A stretch of 64,000 bases of DNA from Verrucomicrobium sp. BvORR106. Lineage in GTDB: Bacteria > Verrucomicrobiota > Verrucomicrobiia > Verrucomicrobiales > Verrucomicrobiaceae. Location: NCBI RefSeq assembly GCF_000739655.1, contig NZ_BATR01000096.1, forward strand, positions 62,001 to 126,000. The letters are read 5' to 3'. Below are positions 42,595 to 51,672 of the stretch, piece after piece. Position numbers and translations under genes: made by a program. Position 1 is the stretch's first letter, and each line of letters starts with the position of its first letter. Under the pieces are notes generated by a model that saw only the letters and a list, made by a program, of their open reading frames with translations, did no database searches and was not told where the DNA came from.

Positions 42595-43800
42595 ATGACC
42601 GTTTCCAGCGCCTCCTTCTCCGCCTCCGCACCTGTTCCTGCCCGTCCTCGTCCTCATCGTCGGAAGGTGCTTGTGCTGGGCTCGACAGGTTCTATCGGAC
42701 ACAGTGCGTTGAAGGTCGCCCAAGACATTCCGGATCGCATGGAGATCGTGGGGCTTGCCGCCCAGCGCAGCGTGGAAGCCCTGGTCCGCCAGGTCGCAGA
42801 GACCGGTGTGAAGCAAGTGGCCGTGACCGACTCTCAGGCGGCTGAGCAAGCCCGCCAACTTCTGCCGGCAGATGTTCAGATTTTCAATGGCGCACGAGGA
42901 CTCGTGGATCTGGTAAAGGCGACCGAGGCTGACCTCGTGCTGGTTGCTATCGTCGGCACCGCCGGGCTTGAGCCCGCGCTTGAAGCCATCAGCCTGGGCA
43001 AAGACCTTGCTGTCGCCAGCAAGGAAATCCTCGTCATGGCGGGTGAGGCCGTCATGGGGGCTGCCAAGGCCCAGGGCGTGTGGGTGCTGCCCGTGGACAG
43101 CGAGCACAACGCGATCTACCAGTGCCTGGAGGGACGCAATCCTGCCCACGTACGCCGGCTGCTCCTTACCGCCAGTGGCGGACCGTTCCGCAAAGCGGAT
43201 GCCGCCGACCTTGAGCACGTGACGGTGGCTCAAGCCCTGAAGCACCCCACCTGGAACATGGGGCGCAAGATCACCATTGATTCCGCTACGCTCTTCAACA
43301 AGGGGCTGGAGATGATCGAGGCCCGCTGGCTCTTCGACGTGCCGATGGGGCGCGTGGACGTGGTGGTGCACCCCCAGAGCATCGTGCACAGCATGGTGGA
43401 GTTTGTGGATAGCTCCGTGCTGGCCCAGCTCAGCCACTCAGACATGTGCTTCCCCATTCAGTATGCGGTCACCTGGCCGGATCGCGTGCCCAACACGTTG
43501 CCACCGCTTGATTTTGCCCGTCTGGCGGCATTGCATTTTGAAGCTCCTCGCGTGGATGTGTTTCCCGCTCTCCGCCTCGCTCGTGAGGCTGGCGAAGCTG
43601 GCGGCACGCTGCCGGCGGTATTGAACGCAGCCAACGAGGTGGCGGTGGACGCCTTCCTCAACGAGCGACTCAAGTTCCCTGCCATCTGGGCCACGGTGGA
43701 GGAGGTGATGCTAAAGCACACCAATGTGGAACATCCGTCCTTGGAATCCATCATCGAAGCCGATGCCTGGGCGAGAAGAGAGGCGGAGGGGCTGGTGTAG
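42595..43800 (+). CDS. dxr: 1-deoxy-D-xylulose 5-phosphate reductoisomerase
   Basis: 401 residues. NADPH site VLVLGSTGSIGHSALKV; active-site blocks AVASKEILVMAGE, PVDSEHNAIYQCLEG, LLLTASGGPFRK, HPTWNMGRKITIDSATLFNK and HPQSIVHSMVEFVD, all expected for IspC/Dxr. It catalyses the committed step to methylerythritol phosphate in isoprenoid synthesis. Residues 1-21 are a nonconserved Ser/Ala/Pro head. Overlapping function with cdsA is in envelope biogenesis (undecaprenyl supply). Confidence 0.95.
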   Translation: MTVSSASFSASAPVPARPRPHRRKVLVLGSTGSIGHSALKVAQDIPDRMEIVGLAAQRSVEALVRQVAETGVKQVAVTDSQAAEQARQLLPADVQIFNGARGLVDLVKATEADLVLVAIVGTAGLEPALEAISLGKDLAVASKEILVMAGEAVMGAAKAQGVWVLPVDSEHNAIYQCLEGRNPAHVRRLLLTASGGPFRKADAADLEHVTVAQALKHPTWNMGRKITIDSATLFNKGLEMIEARWLFDVPMGRVDVVVHPQSIVHSMVEFVDSSVLAQLSHSDMCFPIQYAVTWPDRVPNTLPPLDFARLAALHFEAPRVDVFPALRLAREAGEAGGTLPAVLNAANEVAVDAFLNERLKFPAIWATVEEVMLKHTNVEHPSLESIIEADAWARREAEGLV

Positions 43801-43862
43801 GGCATCCTGCGTGGTTTCCTCGAACCGGCTGGCAAAGTCTTTCCTTGATTGCGCCTGCTTTA

Positions 43863-44030
43863 GCCAGGCGAAAGCGGCGTCGAGCCGCCAGCACTCCAAG
43901 ACACTGTCGTGAGGTTGGGAGGGCCTTGCCCAATTTGTTCAATCAACTCTGCATGTCCGTCCGGTCAGCGTGTGTATGCTTCGCGAAGCGTCTTGGAGTA
44001 CGGTGGCTTGACACCGTTTTCGCCTGCCGG
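43863..44030. repeat. R1 interspersed inverted-repeat element, full copy (168 bp)
   Basis: Left arm GGCGAAAGCGGCGTCGAGCC then GCCAGCACTCCAAGAC; right arm is its imperfect inverse (43983-44030). About 70 nt separate the arms. Same overall length as the copy at 46771. No protein-coding content. Confidence 0.85.
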
Positions 44031-44215
44031 TTTTGCGTGAGGAACTCCAAACCAGTCACCGGGCTGGCGTGGTGCAGATGAGGATGCGGGTGCACGATGT
44101 TCCCGCGGGCAGTGCCGTCAGGCTCTCTCCATGCCTGCCCGGGTTCAGTGGAGTTATTACCTTTAATCCTGTTTGTCTGTCTAGCTAGCTAGCTTCGCTC
44201 TGGTCCCCTCCACGT

Positions 44216-44425
44216 TCACATGCCGTACACTTCCCGATCATCATAGAAGACCTTCTTCTCGACCTTGGCTGGAACTGGGGCGGAACTGATCGTGCTGTTA
44301 TCCGTCGCGCGGGAGCTGGGCGCGGCAGCTGAAATGGGGACGCTGGCGGTGGCGCGATCAGCTTCAGTTTTTTGCTGATCCGCAGAGGAAGCGTCCGCCT
44401 TTGCAAAGATTGGCTGCGCATTCAT
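44216..44425 (-). CDS. Possible small hypothetical protein
   Basis: 69 residues. Ala/Ser/Pro-rich first half (MNAQPIFAKADASSADQQKT, EADRATASVPISAAAPSS), then KVEKKVFYDDREVYGM at the end. No signal peptide or known domain. Another minus-strand frame overlaps. It may be a small secretion-independent protein or noise; support is limited to plausible codon use and a distinctive C-terminus. Confidence 0.35.
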   Translation of the reverse strand: MNAQPIFAKADASSADQQKTEADRATASVPISAAAPSSRATDNSTISSAPVPAKVEKKVFYDDREVYGM

Positions 44426-44570
44426 GGCGGCATCATACCGTTTTTCCTCATCGGAAGACAGGGTTAATCCACTGCAGTTGAAAGTTGCAGTGATGAAAAT
44501 TATGGAAATGGCGGCGAGTTGGTCTTTTTGCTTCCCGCTGCTTGATGTTTTGAAGGTGTGAATCAGTTTA

Positions 44571-44960
44571 TCAGTTCGCCGTGGTTGATGTCTTCCCGGT
44601 CTCTCTAGGCATGCTCTCTATCGTGAGATGGTAGCGCTGGTATCCATCCTGCCAACTTAGCGTATTGCCCTCCGCCTTGAGATCACGAGCCACGGGCGAG
44701 CCTTCTTGAAAGTCCCGTCTGGCTTTGTAAAGCGTGATGTCATTCAGTTGAATGATCGAGGTGTCCGTGTCGAGGAACCCGAGGCCGATGGTTTCCATCA
44801 CTTGAAGACGCTTCAAGGTCCCCAACGTGGACTCCACACGCTCTTCCTTCAACACCTCCAGCTTGTAGCCGCTCTTCATGCTCTGGTAGCCTCGACCGCA
44901 GAAGAAGGTGATGAGGCTCAACAGGCAACTGGCGGAGAGCCAAATGAGGAATGATTTCAT
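44571..44960 (-). CDS. Hypothetical membrane-anchored protein
   Basis: 129 residues from the ATG at 44960. MKSFLIWLSASCLLSLITFF is an N-terminal anchor or signal sequence, then a soluble domain: KLEVLKEERVESTLGTLKRL, VMETIGLGFLDTDTSIIQLN and LTIESMPRETGKTSTTAN. No family recognised. Upstream codons to 45047 lack signal-like features. It is downstream of and co-oriented with the PhoD-type gene's strand but 126 bp away. Confidence 0.6.
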   Translation of the reverse strand: MKSFLIWLSASCLLSLITFFCGRGYQSMKSGYKLEVLKEERVESTLGTLKRLQVMETIGLGFLDTDTSIIQLNDITLYKARRDFQEGSPVARDLKAEGNTLSWQDGYQRYHLTIESMPRETGKTSTTAN

Positions 44961-45086
44961 GCCGTGTGGATTTCCGAGGGCGGCGGGTTGTGACCGTGCA
45001 GACGATGGATAGCAAAGGTTTCTGAGAAGCCTCCGCACGATCTGCACGGTGTTTTCCTTGCGCTACCCGAGTTGACATCCGGAGGC

Positions 45087-46583
45087 TCAGCTTGCTTGCG
45101 GCTTTTTCTTGGGTGCAGGCTTCTTCGGTTCCATCCGCTCCGGGATCAGTGGGTAGGGGGAGGGCTCGATGGCCTTGCGGCCATTGACCTCGTCCATGCT
45201 CAGTGCCCGGCGCTCCAGCAGCCCGCCTCCGGCCTGCCAGATCTCATAGTGCAGCGTGGGTGGGGTCGCACTGGTGTCGAGATCCAGCACCGTCCAGAGC
45301 TTGCCGTCGTCCGCGCCCGTGAAGCGCTCCGGATTTTCCTGGAGGGTTCCATTCGTGCTGCCAAACGGTCCGCTGGTGAACTCCAGGAACCGGCCCTGTA
45401 TCTGGTAACCTGCCGTGAAGTGTCGGTCGCCGGAGAGCAGTACCACGCCCTCGATCTTGTTGTTGATGATGTGGTCGAAAATCTCCTTCCGCTCACGGGC
45501 GAAGGAGGACCAGCAATCTGGCTGCGTCATCGTCTGCCACTCGCTGCCGCAGGCCACCACCTTGAATGTTGCCGTGGAGGCGGAGAGTTTGTCCTTTAAC
45601 CACTGAAGCTGGCGGGCTCCCAGCATGGTCTTGGTGCCGTCCTCCGCGACCTTGTTGGGCGTGCGGTGGTAGCGGCTGTCCAGCATGATGAAATCCACCC
45701 CGCTGCGGGAGAAGCTGTGGTAGCAGCCGGGATTGCCTTCCTCGCCATAGCCTGGATTGGCCCACCATTCCTGAAACACGCGCAAGGAATCCTCCTTGCC
45801 CTTCGAGGTGCCGTCGGAATTGTTGGGGCCAAAGTCGTGGTCATCCCAGATGGCGTAGGTGGGTTTCTGTCGGATCACTTTCTCAAAGCCGTCCACGGTG
45901 CGGCTCATGTGGTAGAAGTCGCGAAGCAGCGCGGGATCGGTGGTGTCGCCATAGTGGTTGTCACCCAGCATGAGGAGCAGGTCGAAGTTGTCGCGCGCGG
46001 CCATCTCGCCAAAGGCAGCGGCCGAGACATAGCCGCGTCTCCCTACGCAGGAGCCAAAGGCAAAGCGGAGCCGCCCGTGATGTTCGGCTGCCGGGGCCGT
46101 GGTGAAGCTGGGGTAGGGGCGGGACAGGGCCGGGACACCATCCAGCAGAGGAGAGTAGAAGTAAGTGGACGCGGGCTCCAGCCCCGGCACTTCCGCCTGA
46201 CCGGTGAAGGAGGACTGCTCCGAGAGAGCCGCCGCGGGCACGGTACGACCGTCGGTTAGATCAGGCGACTTGCCCACCTTGAAGGCGAGTTGACCTTGAT
46301 TGGAACCCTTAGCCCAAAGCCGGGTGGTGGTGGGCGTCACGTGACCGATCATTGGGCCCGCGTGCAGAAATGCCGGGCCGGGCACAGGCGTGACGGTGGG
46401 TACCGGGCCGTGCTCCTCCTTGGATACGGTCGGCTTTGGTTTCGCCTTGGGCGCAGGCTCGAGTGGCTCCGCAGATGCTCCCAGTGCCACGGACGTGGAG
46501 GTTAGGGACGTGGCCAGCAGGAAGTCGCGGCGGGTCGTCTTGGTGGTGGTGATCGACGAGGGCAGGGGAGTGGGGCTGGACAT
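45087..46583 (-). CDS. PhoD-type alkaline phosphatase/phosphodiesterase, Tat-exported
   Basis: 498 residues. TTRRDFLLATSLTSTSVALG is a twin-arginine signal. The N-terminal fibronectin-like region has GPMIGHVTPTTTRLWAKGS. The catalytic domain shows FAFGSCVGRRGY, LLLMLGDNHYGDTTD, YAIWDDHDFGPNNSDGTSKG, FIMLDSRYHR, VVLLSGDRHFTAGYQ and LEFTSGPFGST, matching the PhoD metallophosphatase family (Fe/Ca-dependent phosphomono- and diester hydrolysis). The C-terminus is Lys/Pro-rich. Role: phosphate scavenging outside the cytoplasm. No Pho box was identified. Confidence 0.9.
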   Translation of the reverse strand: MSSPTPLPSSITTTKTTRRDFLLATSLTSTSVALGASAEPLEPAPKAKPKPTVSKEEHGPVPTVTPVPGPAFLHAGPMIGHVTPTTTRLWAKGSNQGQLAFKVGKSPDLTDGRTVPAAALSEQSSFTGQAEVPGLEPASTYFYSPLLDGVPALSRPYPSFTTAPAAEHHGRLRFAFGSCVGRRGYVSAAAFGEMAARDNFDLLLMLGDNHYGDTTDPALLRDFYHMSRTVDGFEKVIRQKPTYAIWDDHDFGPNNSDGTSKGKEDSLRVFQEWWANPGYGEEGNPGCYHSFSRSGVDFIMLDSRYHRTPNKVAEDGTKTMLGARQLQWLKDKLSASTATFKVVACGSEWQTMTQPDCWSSFARERKEIFDHIINNKIEGVVLLSGDRHFTAGYQIQGRFLEFTSGPFGSTNGTLQENPERFTGADDGKLWTVLDLDTSATPPTLHYEIWQAGGGLLERRALSMDEVNGRKAIEPSPYPLIPERMEPKKPAPKKKPQAS

Positions 46584-46661
46584 GGAAGGTTGGCCTGAGG
46601 TGGCAGGAAGGGCTATTCAACGCTGATTGGGGACTGTTTTTCGCAGGGGAGTGGGAGAGAC

Positions 46662-46682
46662 GTTAGGAGTTAAGAGTTAGGG
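46662..46682. repeat. 7-nt tandem repeat GTTAGGA-GTTAAGA-GTTAGGG
   Basis: Three 7-nt units upstream of the PhoD-type gene. Member of the period-7 intergenic class. Confidence 0.75.
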
Positions 46683-46770
46683 GGCTAGGGGGGAGGACTT
46701 GGACTGCAGGGGAGTCGATGGGCGATGTTTCTCCTGCTGGCTATGTGATTGCATCGAACCGGTTGCTATG

Positions 46771-46938
46771 GGCAGGCGAAAGCGGCGTCGAGCCGCACGC
46801 ACTCCAAGACGCTGCCGCGCGGTTGTGGCTGCCAGGTGCGAAGAACGCCAATCTTATTTGGTTGTCCGTCTTTCCAGCATTCGCAAATTTCGCGAAGCGT
46901 CTTGGAGTAGGGTGGCTTGACACCGTTTTCGCCAGCGG
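46771..46938. repeat. R1 interspersed inverted-repeat element, full copy (168 bp)
   Basis: Left arm GCAGGCGAAAGCGGCGTCGA then GCCGCACGCACTCCAAGACG; right arm CGCGAAGCGTCTTGGAGTAG then GGTGGCTTGACACCGTTTTC. Same length and arm order as 43863-44030, with related spacer sequence. Confidence 0.85.
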
Positions 46939-47055
46939 ATTGAGTGAGCCTCTGACTGCTCTCGTCCAACGGGTTTGTTACAGCCAATCTCCCCCCCAAC
47001 AAAACAGCGCGGCCGATCATTCCAGATCAACCGCGCTGCTGCTTCGAAATTCACC

Positions 47056-47490
47056 TCACTTGTTCTGGCAATTCACCATCCATTGCACCCCGAACTTGTC
47101 GGTCAGGCTACCGAAGTAGGCACCCCAGAACATGTCTTGAATCGGCATCTCGATCTTGCCACCCTCGCTCAGGGAGTTGAAGAGGCGGTCTGCGTCTTCG
47201 CGGGTGTCGGGTTCGAGGTTGATGTAGACGTTGTTGCCGGGGTTCACCTTGAACCCCATGGACTCGGGTGCGTCCGTGCCCATGAGCACGTGCTCACCCA
47301 GAGTGGGCAATTCCACGTGCATGATCAGATTCTGGTCTTCTTCCGGGAGCGGCGGTTGGCCGGGCTGCGGTGGCACGTCCTTGAACCGGGCGATGTGGCA
47401 GGAGTACTCCGTGCCGAACACGGTCTTGTAGAAGGCAAAGGCTTCCTCGGTGTTGCGCGGGAAGTTCAGGTAAGTGCTGACGCGGGCCAT
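47056..47490 (-). CDS. VOC-family (PhnB/glyoxalase-like) protein
   Basis: 144 residues. MARVSTYLNFPRNTEEAFAF, YKTVFGTEYSCHIARF, DQNLIMHVELPTLGEHVLMG and DAPESMGFKVNPGNNVYINL match the PhnB-like branch of the vicinal oxygen chelate superfamily. IEMPIQDMFWGAYFGSLTDK and FGVQWMVN close the fold. Many members are annotated as 3-demethylubiquinone methyltransferase-like, but the reaction is usually unknown. Confidence 0.85.
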   Translation of the reverse strand: MARVSTYLNFPRNTEEAFAFYKTVFGTEYSCHIARFKDVPPQPGQPPLPEEDQNLIMHVELPTLGEHVLMGTDAPESMGFKVNPGNNVYINLEPDTREDADRLFNSLSEGGKIEMPIQDMFWGAYFGSLTDKFGVQWMVNCQNK

Positions 47491-47653
47491 AAGATGGAAG
47501 GTTGGGTGGGTGGTTTGGGTTAGGACATCCGCCGGATGTGCAGGCCCCGGAGCTTGTAAGGCTATCGGTACGTCCCTGTGCTGCCAAGCCTCAATACGAA
47601 ACCTTTTTGTGCGATCTCCATCTCACGCCTCGGTTCGGGACGGACGGAGGAGG

Positions 47654-47836
47654 CAGTAAAAGGAGCGAGAGACATTCCTGTCCTGGTTCGCCACAAGCGT
47701 CCCATGATGGTGCCTCTGCCATCCCAGTCGATCTGCCACGCAACTGGCGACTGTCAGCGTTCGGCATCGCTTGGGTTGCAAACCGCTGGATCGTTCAACG
47801 GCTCCGGGACTGGAAAGTCCCTGCCTCCTTATACTG
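47654..47836. repeat. R2 interspersed element, copy 2
   Basis: Left end CAGTAAAAGGAGCGAGAGAC, right end GTCCCTGCCTCCTTATACTG, 183 bp. It lies between the VOC gene and thiS. Internal hairpin GGGACTGGAAAGTCCC is conserved. Confidence 0.85.
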
Positions 47837-47893
47837 ACGGGGCGTGAGCTGGGGATGCGTGCCGATTGGCACGGTGTGAAGCCTTGTGACTCC

Positions 47894-48094
47894 CTAGCCG
47901 CCTGCGGTGATTTGAACCACTTCCAACGCATCGCCATCGTGCAGTGCGGTTTCTCCCAGCTCCCGCGGGAAGAGGGCGCGCTGATTCAGCTCCACCACCA
48001 CCGGCTTGCCTTCAAACCCGAGCACGTCGAGCAGGGCCTGCACGGTGAGTGGCTCCACGTGTTCCTGCGCAATCCCGTTGATGGTGAGTGTCAT
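47894..48094 (-). CDS. thiS: Sulfur carrier protein ThiS
   Basis: 66 residues, beta-grasp fold: MTLTINGIAQEHVEPLTVQA, LLDVLGFEGKPVVVELNQRA and GDALEVVQITAGG. The terminal Gly-Gly is adenylated by ThiF and thiocarboxylated to donate sulfur to the thiazole of thiamine. It is isolated here: no thiG, thiF or TPP riboswitch is next to it. hflX lies 52 bp upstream on the same strand. Confidence 0.93.
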   Translation of the reverse strand: MTLTINGIAQEHVEPLTVQALLDVLGFEGKPVVVELNQRALFPRELGETALHDGDALEVVQITAGG

Positions 48095-48146
48095 GACGAT
48101 GTCCGCTATTCCATTCTAGTTCGTGGGGAGTCCTTCTACCGGTCCT

Positions 48147-49454
48147 CTAGTTCTGAATCTTGGCTTTGGTCGCAAACTTTTCAAATCGCGACGCCAGCCG
48201 CTTGGGCACCACACACTGGACCACGGCCACATCTTCCTCGTACTCTTCGCTGAGCACCTTGCCTTCTTCGTGTGCCAGAGCCAGGAGGTCCAGGCGGTTC
48301 ATCGGCAGACGCAGGGTGAGGCGCAGCACGCGGTCGAAGACCATTTCGTGCAGCTTGTGCAGCAGTTCGTCGAAGCCCTGGCCCGTCTGCAGGGACATCT
48401 GGACGGCATCCGGGAACTGGTTCTTCAGTTCATGCAGGCGGGACTCCTCGGTGACAAGATCCATCTTGTTCAGCACCAGAATGACGCGTTTGTCGCCAGC
48501 ACCGATCTCCTTGAGCACCTCCGTGGTCGTTTCATAAAAGGTGTGAGCGCTCGGGTGGCTGGCATCCACCACGTGGATCAGGAAGTCAGCCAGCGTCGTT
48601 TCCTCCAGCGTGGCGCGGAAGCTCTGCACCAGATCGTGCGGCAGGCGGCGCACAAAGCCCACCGTGTCCGTCAGCAGGAGTTGCTGACCGTCGGGCAGTT
48701 CCATGCGGCGGGTGCTGGTGTCCAGCGTGGCAAAGAGTTTGTTCTCGGCCAGAACATCGCTTGCTGTGAGCTTGTTCAGCAGAGAAGACTTGCCTGCGTT
48801 CGTGTAGCCCACGATCGCGCCGTGTGGCACGGGCACGCGGCTGCGCTCCTTGCGCTGGGTGTCGCGTTGCTTCCGCACCTCGATCAGGTCTGCCTTCAGC
48901 TTGTCGATCCGTTTGTTCGCGAGCCGGCGGTCAATTTCGAGCTGTAGCTCACCTTCACCACGGGCTGAGCCGCCTGCACCGCCGCCACCAGCTCCGCGCT
49001 GACGGTCAAGGTGGGCCCACATGCGGGTCAGCCGGGGCATTGAGTACTCCATACGCGCCAGAGCCACCTGGAGGCGGGCCTCCCGGGTGCGGGCGCGGAG
49101 GTTGAAGATGTCCAAAATGACTTCCTGGCGGTCGATCACACACAGCCCGGACTCCTCTTCCCAAGCCCGTTGCTGGGCAGGGGAGATCTCGTTGTCGAAG
49201 ATGATGCTGTCACAGCCCAACTCCTTGGCCCGGGCCATGAGTTCAGCGGCCTTGCCGCTGCCGGTCAGGTATCGCGGAGTGATTTCCCGCACATGCACGC
49301 AGAGTGCCTCACCAATACCGATGCCCAGGGTGCTCACCAACTCCTTGAGTTCGTCGAGCAGGTCCTTGGATTCCGCCGCTTCTTCCTTGCGGAAATAGAC
49401 ACTGATCAGCAACGCGCTCTCGACCAGATTGGGTTTTTCACGAATATCGAACAT
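48147..49454 (-). CDS. hflX: Ribosome-associated GTPase HflX
   Basis: 435 residues from the ATG at 49454. The HflX N-terminal domain (ITPRYLTGSGKAAELMARAK, IIFDNEISPAQQRAWEEESG, VIDRQEVILDIFNLRARTRE) is followed by a Gly-rich stretch (RQRGAGGGGAGGSARGEGE), a coiled linker and the G domain: GYTNAGKSSLLNKLT (P-loop), LFATLDTSTRRMEL, LLTDTVGFVRRLP (G3) and LVLNKMDLV (G4). HflX splits stalled 70S ribosomes, for example in heat stress. The in-frame codons upstream to 49688 are not conserved. Confidence 0.93.
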   Translation of the reverse strand: MFDIREKPNLVESALLISVYFRKEEAAESKDLLDELKELVSTLGIGIGEALCVHVREITPRYLTGSGKAAELMARAKELGCDSIIFDNEISPAQQRAWEEESGLCVIDRQEVILDIFNLRARTREARLQVALARMEYSMPRLTRMWAHLDRQRGAGGGGAGGSARGEGELQLEIDRRLANKRIDKLKADLIEVRKQRDTQRKERSRVPVPHGAIVGYTNAGKSSLLNKLTASDVLAENKLFATLDTSTRRMELPDGQQLLLTDTVGFVRRLPHDLVQSFRATLEETTLADFLIHVVDASHPSAHTFYETTTEVLKEIGAGDKRVILVLNKMDLVTEESRLHELKNQFPDAVQMSLQTGQGFDELLHKLHEMVFDRVLRLTLRLPMNRLDLLALAHEEGKVLSEEYEEDVAVVQCVVPKRLASRFEKFATKAKIQN

Positions 49455-49708
49455 GGAACTAGACGGAGGAGCAGGGGCCGATGGCTCTGCAAGGGGGACG
49501 AAGACTGAGGGGTGGGCAACTTGCCACAGATAAGGCGGGAAGCAAGCTGGGCGGAAATCCGCAGGCTCACTCAGGAGGTCTATACGCCTGAAAACGACAC
49601 TCAGGCTGGCGGACTGAAATCTCCTGAGCGGTTGACATGGCCCGGCTTTGCCGGGATGAACGCCCTGCCGCAACCCATTCCCCGCCACTCATTTCGCCCT
49701 CCCCCCGA

Positions 49709-50170
49709 ATGAACATCCTCGCCGTCACCGTGCAGCTTCCAGATCTTCTGGCCACGACGGTCGCAGGAGCGGCCGGGGCGGTGGCTCCTGCGGCGTTCAG
49801 GGTGACGGCCGTTTCAGTGCTTAACTTTCTCACCCAGACCGTCCTGGTGGTCGCAGCCGGGGTTGCCGTCTATCGCTGGCGGTGGTCGGCTTTGGGACTG
49901 GTGTTGTTTCTCTTCAAACCGTATCTGCCCATCGTGCTGGACTATTGGGTGGACGCCTTTTTCCCCATCCAGGGAAATGCCGCCCTGGAGAGATGGCACC
50001 TGTTCATCCAGATCTCCAACCTCATCACCGCCATCGCCCTGCTCATCAGCCTGCGTCTCATCATCCGGCGGGAAATGTTAGGTGGATTCCTTGAACCCAA
50101 GGGGCGGACGAAGGCAGTGAAAAAGCGGACGGGGCTCAGGAGACGGCGGGTGCCCACGAGACAGGATTAA
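49709..50170 (+). CDS. Hypothetical membrane protein
   Basis: 153 residues from the ATG at 49709. Four hydrophobic stretches (VAGAAGAVAPAAFRVTAVSV, LNFLTQTVLVVAAGVAVYRW, LGLVLFLFKPYLPIVLDYW, ISNLITAIALLISLRLIIR) precede a strongly basic tail (GRTKAVKKRTGLRRRRVPTR). No family recognised. The last codons (Arg-Gln-Asp-TAA) lie within an ACAGGATTAACAAGATT repeat, as in the antiporter gene. Confidence 0.6.
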   Translation: MNILAVTVQLPDLLATTVAGAAGAVAPAAFRVTAVSVLNFLTQTVLVVAAGVAVYRWRWSALGLVLFLFKPYLPIVLDYWVDAFFPIQGNAALERWHLFIQISNLITAIALLISLRLIIRREMLGGFLEPKGRTKAVKKRTGLRRRRVPTRQD

Positions 50171-50200
50171 CAAGATTTGGGGGAAGATTTACAAGATGGG
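50161..50200. repeat. ACAGGATTAACAAGATT repeat containing a stop codon
   Basis: ACAGGATTAACAAGATTTGG then GGGAAGATTTACAAGATGGG. The first unit encodes the last codons and TAA of the gene ending at 50170. Confidence 0.85.
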
Positions 50201-50240
50201 ATCTTGAACTCGGTGGCTGGTCGATTCGGGGCTCGCTTTT

Positions 50241-51521
50241 CTACCGCGCGGCCCCTTCACTCTGCGGCTTTTCCGCATTTGCGTGAGCATTCGTGTTCAC
50301 AGTCGGAGGACTCGCCGCATGGACAGGTGCCTGTCTTTTCGGATGGAGGCGCACTTCGGTCACCCCTGCATGCATGATGTGACCCAGGTAGAAGGCGTCG
50401 CCCAGTGGCACGGCCACGCTCGGCGCATGAGTGTCGCCATCGAGGTCCTTCACCCACTCGGCATCGTGCCGGAGCTTGAAATGCCCGGCGTCCCAGTGAA
50501 GCCGCGCTACTCCGCCGCGTGAGGGCAGGCGCGCTCCGCTGAGCAGGTGCAGAAAGGTAGGGACGGGCGAACGCTGACCGGTGCACCAGAGATCCCCGTT
50601 GGGTGGGCACTTCAAGTTGTCCGGCCGGAAAGGAAGGCCGCGATAGACAACACCGTGACATTTCTTGAGTTCACCACCCGGTTGCTCATAGCGTTCGAAG
50701 GCCAGGATCTGCCGGCCGTGGTAGGCGTTGCAGTAGAGCAGCGTTTCGCCCGGGCTCAGCGCCAGGCCGTTGGCTCCGTTGATCCCTGACGCGACCACGC
50801 CCCAAGTTCCCTTGGTCGCATCGGCCTTGTCAGGGGTGAAGCAAACGACCGAGTTGATGGTTCGCGTCTGGCCAGCGGGGGAGTTGGGTTCGAGGAGCTC
50901 TGCTTCCCCGGTTTTGGCCGGGAACGTGCCAAACGTGGTGGCGTACACCGTGCCGTCCCGGCTGGCGGTGATGCCATTGATCTTGTGGAGCAGCTTGCTG
51001 CGTCCACCACCCAGGGTGCCCAGATGCTTCACCTGCCCAGCGTCATCATCCACCTCGAACACCTCTACTGCTCCACCCCGTGCCAGCAGTCCCTTGCCAG
51101 GGTAGGCGTTCGTGACATAAGCCAGTTGCTTGCCTTCCAGGCCGGGTGCCAGAGAGTTTCTCACCACGCTGAGACCCACGGGGGCGAAGTGTTCCGGCGG
51201 TGTTGAGGCCATGGGGGCAGGTTGGAACCGATCCTCACCCGGGAGATAAATCTCCAGTGCACCAACGCGCGGTTTTGGGTGCGGCTCCCTCGGAAACCGG
51301 GCTCGTGAGTAGGTGGCGGTGAGCAGGGCGGTGCGCCCCTTCCATTCGATGAGGTCCAGATCCTCCGGGCCGGGACCTGAAGCCAGCGTGCGCAAGGTGG
51401 GAGTCGTCATGAGTGGGAAGGAGGGTGCAGGGTCGGCGGCATCAAGCATCACTTGCCCCATCCCCGCAAAGAGACACGCCATGCCAGAGATCATGCCGGG
51501 CCACCAGCCGGGTTGGTGCAT
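50241..51521 (-). CDS. Exported SMP-30/arylesterase-like beta-propeller protein
   Basis: 426 residues from the ATG at 51521. An N-terminal hydrophobic stretch (WWPGMISGMACLFAGMGQVM) suggests export. Propeller motifs: PEDLDLIEWKGRTALLTATY, HKINGITASRDGTVYATTFG, GANGLALSPGETLLYCNAYH and LPFRPDNLKCPPNGDLWCTG, resembling SMP-30/paraoxonase-type lactonases (NGI, NGLA and PDN metal-ligand regions). The tail is Ala/Asn/Pro-rich. Substrate unknown. An ATG at 51494 is an alternative start. Its 5' region is duplicated at 52301-52385. Confidence 0.75.
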   Translation of the reverse strand: MHQPGWWPGMISGMACLFAGMGQVMLDAADPAPSFPLMTTPTLRTLASGPGPEDLDLIEWKGRTALLTATYSRARFPREPHPKPRVGALEIYLPGEDRFQPAPMASTPPEHFAPVGLSVVRNSLAPGLEGKQLAYVTNAYPGKGLLARGGAVEVFEVDDDAGQVKHLGTLGGGRSKLLHKINGITASRDGTVYATTFGTFPAKTGEAELLEPNSPAGQTRTINSVVCFTPDKADATKGTWGVVASGINGANGLALSPGETLLYCNAYHGRQILAFERYEQPGGELKKCHGVVYRGLPFRPDNLKCPPNGDLWCTGQRSPVPTFLHLLSGARLPSRGGVARLHWDAGHFKLRHDAEWVKDLDGDTHAPSVAVPLGDAFYLGHIMHAGVTEVRLHPKRQAPVHAASPPTVNTNAHANAEKPQSEGAAR

Positions 51522-51595
51522 GGGGTAAGGGAACGATATGCCGTGCCGACTGGCAAGGATTTTGAGGCATGGATCGGATGATTGCCGGGTCAGGG
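51511..51595. repeat. 85-bp direct repeat, copy 1 (5' region of the SMP-30-like gene)
   Basis: Matches 52301-52385 at roughly 88% by eye, including TGGCAAG(G/A)ATTTTGAGGCA and GGATCGGATGATTG. It spans the start codon of the gene at 50241-51521 and its upstream region. Confidence 0.85.
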
Positions 51596-51672
51596 TAGCA
51601 GTCCTGGACCTATTTTGGGTTGGACGTTTGTGCCGATGCTGACACATGCGGCCGTCAAGCCATTCAGTTGCG

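Noticed and set aside
43863-44030. R1 and R2 copies considered as insertion sequences
   Set aside because: They are under 200 bp and encode no transposase; only non-autonomous status is supportable.
47502-47837. Frames inside the R2 element
   Set aside because: Similar translations recur wherever R2 copies occur, which reflects repeat sequence, not genes.
48095-48146. TPP riboswitch upstream of thiS
   Set aside because: Only 52 bp separate thiS from hflX; there is no room for, or sequence of, a THI element.
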